Shown piece after piece: positions 56,980-64,000 of a DNA stretch of 64,000 bases; position 1 is the stretch's first letter; each line of letters opens with the position of its first letter. Origin of the DNA: Flavobacterium sp. 9R (GTDB lineage: Bacteria; Bacteroidota; Bacteroidia; Flavobacteriales; Flavobacteriaceae); contig NZ_LR733413.1 in the NCBI RefSeq assembly GCF_902506345.1, positions 1,342,569-1,406,568 of the forward strand, written 5' to 3'. A program made the translations under genes and the position numbers. Below the pieces are notes generated by a model. That model was not told the DNA's origin. It ran no database searches and saw nothing but the letters and a program-made list of their open reading frames with translations.

Positions 56980-59481
56980 TTAGCTTTTTCTTCTTTTGAA
57001 AAATTTATAAATTTCAATCCAAAAGACTGCAATTACAGCTACCAGAGTACACCATCCAATTTGAAGTAAAGTGATTTTTTCGAATAAGAAAAATTTAGAT
57101 AATGGTGGAATAAAAAGCAGCAATGCTGTAATGAAAAGTGTGATTCCGATGATGAGCACTACAAGATTATTCTTGTATTTCCAAGTGGTTAAAACAGAAT
57201 AATAAAAGGAGCGATTGGCTAAAGTCAAGAACACATTCGACAGAATCAAGGTTAAAAATACCATAGTTCGGGTACTACTTTCATTATACTGATTGGCTAT
57301 GGCAAATTGGTAAATAAACAACAATCCTGCGGTAATCCAAAGTCCTTGAATTAGACTAATTGTGATTTCTCTCCAACTGAAAAAAGTGGTACTCAGTGGT
57401 CTTGGTTTTTGTGTCATCAGATTGTCTTCCATTGGTTCATTTTCATAAATGATAGAGCAGGTTGGGCCCATAATCATTTCTAAGAAAATGATGTGGACCG
57501 GTGAAAATATGTTGGGATACATCCATCCCAAAGCTAATGGAATAAGCACGATTAAAATGATGGGAATATGGATAGAGATAATGTATCGAATGGCTTTTTT
57601 GAGATTCATATAGATTTTTCTTCCCATTGCAATGGCATCTGTCATTTTTGAAAAATCATCGTCAACCAAAATTAAATTCGCGGCTTGTTTGGCAATTTCT
57701 GTCCCTTTTTTGCCCATAGCAATTCCGATGTGTGCTGATTTTAGCGCAGGCCCGTCGTTTACACCATCTCCGGTCATAGCTACAATTTGATTATTGTCTT
57801 TTAGCGCCTGAATTATTTTGAGTTTTGCCTCTGGAAACATTCTAGTAAAAATAGTAGTTTCCATTACTTTCTCTTTCAATGTAGCGGGACTTATGGTCAT
57901 TAATTCGTCTCCATTTAGTATTTTTTCAGGGTTTTTAAAACCAATTTGTTGAGCAATCGTAGAGGTTGTTTCGGCATTGTCGCCTGTAATTATTTTTACG
58001 GCAATTCCAGCTTTATAAAAAGTTTCTAAAACAGCTTTGATGTTCTTTTTTGGAGGGTCATAAAAAGCAACTAGCCCTTTGAAATCTAGTTCAAATTCTT
58101 GTTGTGTTTTAGGAAAATTGGTTCCGTTAAAATCAGCTGTCCCAACACCCAATACTCGAAATCCTTTTTTGGTCATGGCAAGAAAAGCCGTGTTGATTTT
58201 TTCTTTTTCAGATTCCAATAGTTTTGAACGGGTAATTATAGCCTCTGGAGCTCCCTTGGCTGCAATAATTCGCACTCCTTCTTTGTTTTTGAATAAATGT
58301 GTCATCATGGGTGGTTTTCCACTCAAAGGATATTCGTGAATCATTTTATAGAGAGGACGCTCGTCTTTTGCTGTGGAGTTTATGTAGGCTTCATGCAATG
58401 CTATTTCCATAGCATCAAAAGGGATGGGCTCGCTCGCCCACATTGCAGCCTTGATAAGTTCTTGTTCTTTAGAGTTTAAATTGGTATGGCTTGCCGTAAC
58501 CGTTGTGGCATCAAGAGTGAACCATTCCGCAAGACTCATTTTGTTTTCGGTGATGGTGCCTGTTTTGTCGGTACAAATTACGGTGGCACTTCCTAAAGTT
58601 TCTACTGTTTTAGTCTGCTTTACAATAATTCCCATTCGAAGTAATCGCCAAGCACCAAGTGCCATAAAAGTGGTAAAAGCTACTGGGATTTCTTCGGGGA
58701 TAATACTCATAGCGAGGGTTAATGCTTTAAGTAAGCTGTCTAAAATTAGTTTAGAATTCCAATAGTTGATTCCCCAGACAATTATAAAAGCAACCAAACC
58801 AATCAAAGAAATATAAGTGACAAAATTGCTGATTTGAATTTGTAATGGTGTTTTTTCTTCGGCGATGCTGTTTAGGCTTTTCCCAATTTTTCCCAATTGC
58901 GTTTGACTTCCAATGGCGGTAACTTGGCAAATAGCTAATCCGCTTGCGACTATAGTTCCTTGATACACTTGTTTGTTTTCGGATTGTTCATTTTTTGAAA
59001 CCGATAAAGATTCGCCAGTTAATATGGATTCATTAACCGAAAAGTCATTGGATTGGATGATAATTCCGTCAGCGGGAACAAAAGTTCCTTCTTCTGTTTG
59101 TATAAAGTCGCCCAAAACAATTTCTTCACTCGGAATCTCAACAACAATTCCATTTCGAATGACTTTGCTTTTGGGTTGTGTTAATTTAGATAATGCTTCG
59201 ATGGCATTTCTACTTTTCGATTCCTGGTACAAGGAAATTGATACGACCAAAATAATAGCCAAAAGCATAAAAATGCCATTATTGTAATCCGCAGTTATGA
59301 AATAAACACTGGAAGCCGTGAGTAGTAATAAAAACATCGGCTCCTTTATCAATTCGAAGAGCGAGTGCAAAAAGTTGTTTTTTTGTTGATGTTCGGTTGA
59401 ATTGGCACCGTTTTTTGTTCTAGAGGCAATAACTTCTTCTGAAGAAAGCCCTTGGATAGAGGTAGTATTGGATTCAGACAT
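56980..59481 (-). CDS. Cation-transporting P-type ATPase
   Basis: An 833-aa integral membrane pump. The actuator domain has LTGES, the phosphorylation site is CDKTGTITENK, and the hinge motif is GDGVNDGPALK. Ten transmembrane segments can be placed. The M4 ion-binding motif reads IIPEEIPV, not the PEGLPA of calcium pumps of the SERCA type, and M6 reads EMIMGPTCSIIYE. The substrate cannot be fixed; calcium, manganese or another cation are possible. Single-gene unit on the minus strand, starting at ATG 59481, divergent from guaB. Confidence 0.9.
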   Translation of the reverse strand: MSESNTTSIQGLSSEEVIASRTKNGANSTEHQQKNNFLHSLFELIKEPMFLLLLTASSVYFITADYNNGIFMLLAIILVVSISLYQESKSRNAIEALSKLTQPKSKVIRNGIVVEIPSEEIVLGDFIQTEEGTFVPADGIIIQSNDFSVNESILTGESLSVSKNEQSENKQVYQGTIVASGLAICQVTAIGSQTQLGKIGKSLNSIAEEKTPLQIQISNFVTYISLIGLVAFIIVWGINYWNSKLILDSLLKALTLAMSIIPEEIPVAFTTFMALGAWRLLRMGIIVKQTKTVETLGSATVICTDKTGTITENKMSLAEWFTLDATTVTASHTNLNSKEQELIKAAMWASEPIPFDAMEIALHEAYINSTAKDERPLYKMIHEYPLSGKPPMMTHLFKNKEGVRIIAAKGAPEAIITRSKLLESEKEKINTAFLAMTKKGFRVLGVGTADFNGTNFPKTQQEFELDFKGLVAFYDPPKKNIKAVLETFYKAGIAVKIITGDNAETTSTIAQQIGFKNPEKILNGDELMTISPATLKEKVMETTIFTRMFPEAKLKIIQALKDNNQIVAMTGDGVNDGPALKSAHIGIAMGKKGTEIAKQAANLILVDDDFSKMTDAIAMGRKIYMNLKKAIRYIISIHIPIILIVLIPLALGWMYPNIFSPVHIIFLEMIMGPTCSIIYENEPMEDNLMTQKPRPLSTTFFSWREITISLIQGLWITAGLLFIYQFAIANQYNESSTRTMVFLTLILSNVFLTLANRSFYYSVLTTWKYKNNLVVLIIGITLFITALLLFIPPLSKFFLFEKITLLQIGWCTLVAVIAVFWIEIYKFFKRRKS

Positions 59482-59597
59482 AATGATTGTAGTTTCTATT
59501 GGATTTTTGTCTGGTGAAGTAATAGTGGCAAATGTTCCAATTCCTGCAATTTAGTCAATTAATGTAAAAATTAGGTGTTTTTTTGCTTAAGATTGTC

Positions 59598-59605
59598 TAT
59601 ATTTG
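59598..59605 (+). promoter_or_regulatory. Possible -7 box and short hairpin leader of guaB
   Basis: TATATTTG matches TAnnTTTG. The predicted leader carries GCAATT (59609-59614) and AATTGC (59623-59628), a small 6-bp hairpin just before the ATG at 59632. No -33 TTTG at normal spacing. Confidence 0.4.
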
Positions 59606-59631
59606 CACGCAATTCAACTAGAAATTGCACC

Positions 59632-61104
59632 ATGAAAGCACACAATTCCAAGATTATCGGCGAAGGTTTAACTTACGATGATGTATTATTAGTTCCAAAT
59701 TACTCTAGCGTTCTTCCTCGCGAAGTGAGTATTCAATCAAAATTTTCAAGAAACATAACTTTAAATGTACCTATTGTATCTGCAGCTATGGATACAGTGA
59801 CTGAAAGCGCTATGGCTATTGCTATGGCTCAAGAAGGAGGTATTGGAGTGTTGCACAAAAACATGACGATTGAGCAACAAGCAGCCAAAGTAAGAAAAGT
59901 AAAAAGAGCTGAGTCAGGAATGATTATCGATCCTGTTACTTTGCCTTTGACTTCTACGGTTGCCGATGCTAAAATGGCAATGAAAGAATATGGTATTGGA
60001 GGTATTCCAATTGTTGATGAAAACAAAATATTAAAAGGAATTGTTACCAACAGAGATTTGCGTTTTGAGAAAAATACATCAAGAGCTATCGTTGAGGTAA
60101 TGACTAAAGATAATTTGATTACGGTTGCAGAAGGAACTTCTTTAGAACAAGCTGAAGTGGTTTTGCAAGGTCATAAAATCGAGAAATTACCTGTAGTAAA
60201 TGATAAATACGAATTGGTTGGTTTGATTACCTTTAGAGATATTACTAAATTGACTCAAAAACCAATTGCCAATAAAGATGTTTATGGTCGTTTACGAGTA
60301 GCAGCAGCCATTGGTGTTACAGGCGATGCAGTTCAAAGAGCTGAGGCTTTAGTTCACGCAGGAGTAGACGCTATTATTATCGATACAGCTCACGGTCATA
60401 CCCAAGGAGTGGTTAATGTATTAAAAGAAGTAAAATCTAAATTCCCACAAATTGATGTTATTGTTGGTAATATTGCAACACCAGAAGCAGCACAGTACTT
60501 GGTTGAAAGTGGAGCTGATGGGGTAAAAGTAGGAATTGGTCCAGGGTCAATTTGTACGACTCGTATTGTAGCGGGTGTAGGTTTTCCTCAGTTTTCTGCA
60601 GTGCTTGAAGTTGCTGCCGCTATTAAAGGTTCTGGTGTACCAGTTATTGCAGATGGTGGAATTCGTTATACAGGTGATATTCCTAAAGCAATTGCAGCTG
60701 GAGCTGACTGTGTAATGTTAGGGTCATTATTGGCTGGAACAAAAGAATCACCAGGAGAGACTATTATTTTTGAAGGAAGAAAATTCAAGTCTTACAGAGG
60801 AATGGGTTCTGTTGAAGCCATGCAAGAAGGATCGAAAGATCGTTATTTCCAAGATGTAGAAGACGATGTTAAGAAATTGGTACCAGAAGGAATTGTTGGA
60901 CGTGTACCTTACAAAGGAGAGTTGAACGAAAGTATGCAACAATTCATCGGTGGACTTCGTGCTGGTATGGGGTATTGCGGAGCAAAAGACATTCCAACTT
61001 TAAAAGAAACAGGTCGTTTTGTTAGAATCACAGCAAGTGGAATTAACGAAAGCCATCCACATAACGTAACGATTACTAAAGAAGCACCTAATTATTCTAG
61101 GTAG
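59632..61104 (+). CDS. guaB: IMP dehydrogenase
   Basis: Rate-limiting step of guanine nucleotide synthesis: oxidises IMP to XMP with NAD. From ATG 59632 it has 490 aa. The catalytic barrel includes the nucleophile C308 in [11 protein letters not shown], the mobile flap near residues 390-420 and the DGGIRYTGD motif. Two CBS domains (about 95-205) are inserted in the usual place and may bind purine nucleotides for regulation. A longer frame from 59575 runs through the promoter and is not used. Confidence 0.96.
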   Translation: MKAHNSKIIGEGLTYDDVLLVPNYSSVLPREVSIQSKFSRNITLNVPIVSAAMDTVTESAMAIAMAQEGGIGVLHKNMTIEQQAAKVRKVKRAESGMIIDPVTLPLTSTVADAKMAMKEYGIGGIPIVDENKILKGIVTNRDLRFEKNTSRAIVEVMTKDNLITVAEGTSLEQAEVVLQGHKIEKLPVVNDKYELVGLITFRDITKLTQKPIANKDVYGRLRVAAAIGVTGDAVQRAEALVHAGVDAIIIDTAHGHTQGVVNVLKEVKSKFPQIDVIVGNIATPEAAQYLVESGADGVKVGIGPGSICTTRIVAGVGFPQFSAVLEVAAAIKGSGVPVIADGGIRYTGDIPKAIAAGADCVMLGSLLAGTKESPGETIIFEGRKFKSYRGMGSVEAMQEGSKDRYFQDVEDDVKKLVPEGIVGRVPYKGELNESMQQFIGGLRAGMGYCGAKDIPTLKETGRFVRITASGINESHPHNVTITKEAPNYSR

Positions 61105-61127
61105 TTCTAATTTTATCAATAAATTTT

Positions 61128-61160
61128 AAAAAGTGCAAAATTTCGATTTTGCACTTTTTT
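61128..61160 (+). terminator. guaB terminator
   Basis: Stem AAAAAGTGCAAAAT / ATTTTGCACTTTTT with a TTCG-type loop and T run. Confidence 0.9.
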
Positions 61161-61231
61161 TATGGTCTCAAATTTCAGTTAAAACTATGTGCTTTAGTGC
61201 ATTTTCCTTTCAGGTTCTAAATTTTTTTACA

Positions 61232-61282
61232 GCAAATTCACAAATTATAATATGCTTTTAAGTTTGTAATTTGCGAATTTAC
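61232..61282. repeat. Imperfect inverted repeat
   Basis: GCAAATTCACAAATTATAA (61232-61250) is complementary to the right arm near 61264-61282 at 16 of 19 positions. It lies in the guaB/antiporter intergenic region, which otherwise shows no gene. Confidence 0.5.
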
Positions 61283-61303
61283 GGTTTTTATGTTTTCAAA
61301 CGT

Positions 61304-61319
61304 GCAGACTTAAGTCTGC
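61304..61319. repeat. Perfect 16-bp palindrome
   Basis: GCAGACTTAAGTCTGC, perfectly self-complementary and loopless, 23 bp after the stop of the minus-strand antiporter. It could be an operator or part of a terminator; it has no good T run. Confidence 0.6.
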
Positions 61320-61341
61320 TAACCAATAAGTTCATAGTTGT

Positions 61342-63573
61342 TTATTCATGCACCAAATCAGCTAATAATTTCTTATCGCCCACAATCCACAAAATATCAT
61401 CTTTTTCTAGCAAGACGTTCGATTCAGGATTCATGAACCGTTGTCCTCTTTTTTCAATTCCCACTACGAGGCCTTTTGTCTTTTCACGAAGTTTAGACTC
61501 TTTGATGCTTTTTCCAATAAAGGCATGATTTTTTAACTCGATTTGTCGGAGTACAATATCTGGTTCTCTGATTTCTGGTGTGGCTTCAATTTCGTGTTGG
61601 TCCAAATATTTTTTGAATTCTTGTACCTGTGCATCATTGCCTATCACGAATACTTCATCTCCAGGAAAAATACGCTCATTCGCGTCTGGAATATGAATGG
61701 TAATTTCCCCTCTTTTGATAGAAGCAATATTAATTCCCAGTTGTTCTCTTAGTTGTAATTTTTTTAAAGTCTCACCAGCAATATTCGATTCGGCTGCAAT
61801 ATCAAAAACCGCCATGTGACCGTCCCAAGGCGATAAATCACTGCGACTTCTTTTAGCTTTGCTAATTTCTCTATCATTTAAATTGGATAAAAAATGATTC
61901 TCTATTTTATGGTACTGATGGTTTAATCTTTTTTGGAACAAAAAGTAAAGAATAATCGCCACTACAAAAGCAACTAAAGCTGTTTTTGGAGAAAAGAAGA
62001 TATTCAATAACAATCCAATATAAACAATTGCTATTAGTATTCTAAACAAGAACAACATGGCCATTGGGCCTCTAGATTTTCTCTCTTCCAAAAGAATACT
62101 AACCTCGGCAACCGCAACTCTTCTTAACGATAATGCCCAAAGAAATGGTGCTAAAAAAAACAATGTAATTAAAGCTCCTATAGCTGCTCCAAAAGGATAT
62201 TCTTTTACTAATGGCAGAATGAATCTTGACGAAAGTAAAATAACGGCAACAATTATTATAGAGTGAATAACAACCTGTGTCAAGTAAGCATTAATGACAG
62301 TTTTCCAATTGTTAACTGTTTTGATAGCTTGGGTACTTGCGCTATAACGTTCAATTCTTTTAAGCCATTTTCTGGGTAGTTTTCTACTTAAAAAATCAGA
62401 AAAAGGTCCTGAAAATTTAATCATATAGGGCGTACTAAAAGTAGTCATCGCAGAAACGGCAACAACTATTGGATAAAGGAATGAACTAGTCACTTGGAGC
62501 GTAATTCCTAAAGTAGCAATGATAAATGAAAACTCTCCAATTTGTGATAAACTCATTCCTGTTTGTACGGATTCCTTAAGTGGCTGACCAGAGAGAAGAC
62601 ATCCAATGGTTGAACTAATAGATTGACCAAATATAGTAACTAGGGATAAAATTAGAACTGGAATTGCGTGTTCTACTAGTGTATGCGGGTCTATCAACAT
62701 TCCTACAGAAACAAAAAAAACTGCACCAAATAAATCTTTTACGGGCTTTACTAAATGTTCAATATGTTCGGCTTGAGTGGTTTCTGCAATGATAGAGCCC
62801 ATAATAAAGGCACCAAGAGCGGGAGAGAAACCAACATTGGCAGCCAAAATTACCATTAACAAGCAAAGGGCTATAGATATGATGAGCAACATTTCATCGG
62901 TTAATAAATGCTTGGCTTTTTTTAATACCGTTGGAATGATAAAAATCCCACTCAAAAACCAAAGCACTAAAAAGAAAACCAATTTCAAAATCGATTGAAT
63001 CAACTCGCCGCCCGAGAAATTTTCACTAACGGCTATAGTAGACAAAAGAACCATTAATAGAATGGCAATAATATCCTGTACGATTAACGCACCAATTACA
63101 TTGCCTACAAATCGTTGCACTTTAATACCTAATTCATCAAAACTTTTCAAAATAATTGTTGTTGATGAAATGGATAGAATTACGCCTAAAAAAAGGCTAT
63201 CCATTTTGGACCAATCTAACAATTGTCCCACAAAATAGCCCAAAAAAATCATAAAGCTAATTTGTGTTATAGCAGTAATTGATGCTGTTCCGCCTACTTT
63301 GATTAGTTTTTTAAAACTGAATTCTAAACCCAAACTGAAAAGTAAAAAGATGATGCCAATCTCAGCCCAAACTTCAACACTTTTAGTATCGCGAATGGTT
63401 GGAAAAAAGTCAAAATTATTCCCAGCCAAAAATCCAGCTATCAAATACCCTAAAACCAAAGGTTGCTTTAATTTTTTGAACAGTAATACAGCAATTCCTG
63501 CCGTCATAAGTATTAACCCCAAATCAGTAATTAGTGGTTCAAGATGGGTTGATGCTTCTGCAACTGCACTCAT
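61342..63573 (-). CDS. Cation:proton antiporter (CPA2) with RCK_C domains
   Basis: A 743-aa membrane antiporter. The Na+/H+ exchanger-like core of about 12 helices occupies residues about 15-400 (GLEFSFKKLIKVG, GFSPALGAFIMGSIIAETT). It is followed by about four more helices (to about 560), then two regulator-of-potassium C-terminal (TrkA-C) domains (about 590-743). A TrkA-N nucleotide-binding domain, standard in KefB/KefC, is absent. The family exchanges K+ or Na+ for H+ and serves pH and ion balance. Single-gene unit; no promoter stands out upstream (63574-63671). Confidence 0.88.
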   Translation of the reverse strand: MSAVAEASTHLEPLITDLGLILMTAGIAVLLFKKLKQPLVLGYLIAGFLAGNNFDFFPTIRDTKSVEVWAEIGIIFLLFSLGLEFSFKKLIKVGGTASITAITQISFMIFLGYFVGQLLDWSKMDSLFLGVILSISSTTIILKSFDELGIKVQRFVGNVIGALIVQDIIAILLMVLLSTIAVSENFSGGELIQSILKLVFFLVLWFLSGIFIIPTVLKKAKHLLTDEMLLIISIALCLLMVILAANVGFSPALGAFIMGSIIAETTQAEHIEHLVKPVKDLFGAVFFVSVGMLIDPHTLVEHAIPVLILSLVTIFGQSISSTIGCLLSGQPLKESVQTGMSLSQIGEFSFIIATLGITLQVTSSFLYPIVVAVSAMTTFSTPYMIKFSGPFSDFLSRKLPRKWLKRIERYSASTQAIKTVNNWKTVINAYLTQVVIHSIIIVAVILLSSRFILPLVKEYPFGAAIGALITLFFLAPFLWALSLRRVAVAEVSILLEERKSRGPMAMLFLFRILIAIVYIGLLLNIFFSPKTALVAFVVAIILYFLFQKRLNHQYHKIENHFLSNLNDREISKAKRSRSDLSPWDGHMAVFDIAAESNIAGETLKKLQLREQLGINIASIKRGEITIHIPDANERIFPGDEVFVIGNDAQVQEFKKYLDQHEIEATPEIREPDIVLRQIELKNHAFIGKSIKESKLREKTKGLVVGIEKRGQRFMNPESNVLLEKDDILWIVGDKKLLADLVHE

Positions 63574-63671
63574 TATTTTTGGTTTTGAAAATTATAAAAT
63601 CTCGATTTTGGCTAATTTACAAAAATCGTTTTTGAAATCCTGTTTTTGAGCTACAACAAAAAGTTAAAACC

Positions 63672-63702
63672 AAAAAAAGCTATCGGTTAGGATAGCTTTT
63701 GT
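63672..63702 (-). terminator. Terminator of the right-edge gene
   Basis: Stem AAAAGCTATC / GATAGCTTTT with loop GGTTAG; on the minus strand it is followed by a T run. It would end the gene whose stop lies at 63772. Confidence 0.83.
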
Positions 63703-63771
63703 AGGTAAAAATATTTTTTGGACGATTAAATCCCAATAAAATTACTAGGTTTAATTTGATAATATTTAATT

Positions 63772-64000
63772 TCATTCTATTTGAAAAGTTCCGACTTTAG
63801 AATTCTTATAATAAAGTGCATAAACAGAATTTTTTAGTTCTTTTAATGTTATAAAGAATAATTCAGCTCTAAAATTTTTGTAAGTTGTTTTACCGAAATA
63901 TATTAAGCTTTTGTCTGGATTTTTTTTAGTTCCAAATTCAATTGGAACACCAAAATCTTTATAATCTTTCATACTAAATTGATCAAAAACATCGATTACA
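63772..64000 (-). CDS. C-terminal part of a protein of unknown function, cut by window edge
   Basis: The frame is open from the right edge to the TGA at 63772-63774. An ATG at 63972 could start a 66-aa protein, but nine more codons upstream stay open, so the start may lie outside the window. The visible sequence (GVPIEFGTKKNPDKSLIYFGKTTYKNFRAELFF) is unfamiliar. Basic, with no signal peptide visible. No function can be given. Confidence 0.5.
   Translation of the reverse strand, partial: VIDVFDQFSMKDYKDFGVPIEFGTKKNPDKSLIYFGKTTYKNFRAELFFITLKELKNSVYALYYKNSKVGTFQIE

Overview
The window looks like a chromosomal segment of a Flavobacteriaceae bacterium, most likely Flavobacterium. The evidence is low GC, near absence of Shine-Dalgarno sequences, several TAnnTTTG -7 boxes typical of Bacteroidetes, and family-typical genes: PafA phosphatase, a TonB receptor paired with DUF4249, DUF6029 and DUF5723 barrels, a PUR/DUF3276 protein, monomeric isocitrate dehydrogenase and a two-domain immunophilin. 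No phage, plasmid, insertion sequence, CRISPR or tRNA gene was seen. Most of it is core chromosome.

Layout. 1-257 is the end of an rRNA operon (5S rRNA and terminator). 356-11000 carries two unrelated alkaline phosphatases facing each other, lysA, and the gltB-gltD operon. 11.3-17 kb has sucC, a small SDR protein with a DUF1456 protein, and an aminotransferase/dipeptide epimerase/esterase group. 17-22 kb holds a TerB-like protein, uvrB, rlmF, a thiamine pyrophosphokinase and DinB. 21.8-25 kb is a DUF4249 lipoprotein/TonB receptor pair. 25-31.6 kb has icd, rplS with a structured leader, an agmatine-deiminase-family lipoprotein, an AraC/GyrI-like regulator, trmD and DUF1569. 31.8-39 kb is a forward run: M3 peptidase, NodB deacetylase, PepSY protein, a HExxH exported protein, VOC, a protein of unknown function, cupin, cyclophilin-FKBP fusion and a CsaA-like protein. 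39-43 kb carries two alpha/beta hydrolases, the PUR protein and an ABC exporter. 43-45.7 kb has leucine dehydrogenase, a long NusB and YajC. 45.7-50.5 kb is a five-gene reverse-strand group: OmpR regulator, sensor kinase, thioredoxin-fold lipoprotein, TlpA protein and DUF6029 barrel. 50.7-64 kb holds a lysine-rich histone-H1-like protein, pepT, pyrD, an HMG-CoA-lyase-like gene, a lipoprotein/DUF5723 pair, a P-type ATPase, guaB, a CPA2 antiporter and a gene cut by the right edge.

The most unusual signals are non-coding. Three intergenic elements (about 14.02, 31.06 and 40.53 kb) share conserved flanks (AGCGGyATCC ... GATATAGCGk) around hairpins whose stems differ completely in sequence but pair almost perfectly. 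This is a covariation pattern that points to a selected structure. Three terminator hairpins (45.7, 50.7 and 56.9 kb) share one AAATCCCAAATTCC stem, two of them with identical loops. The rplS leader can form a closed multi-part structure. The gene of greatest functional interest is the exported thiol-redox operon, where a two-component system precedes two CxxC proteins and an outer-membrane barrel ending in three cysteines.

Start codons were moved inward where the longest frame began with TTG/GTG or ran into a neighbour. Family assignments come from reading motifs, not from searches.
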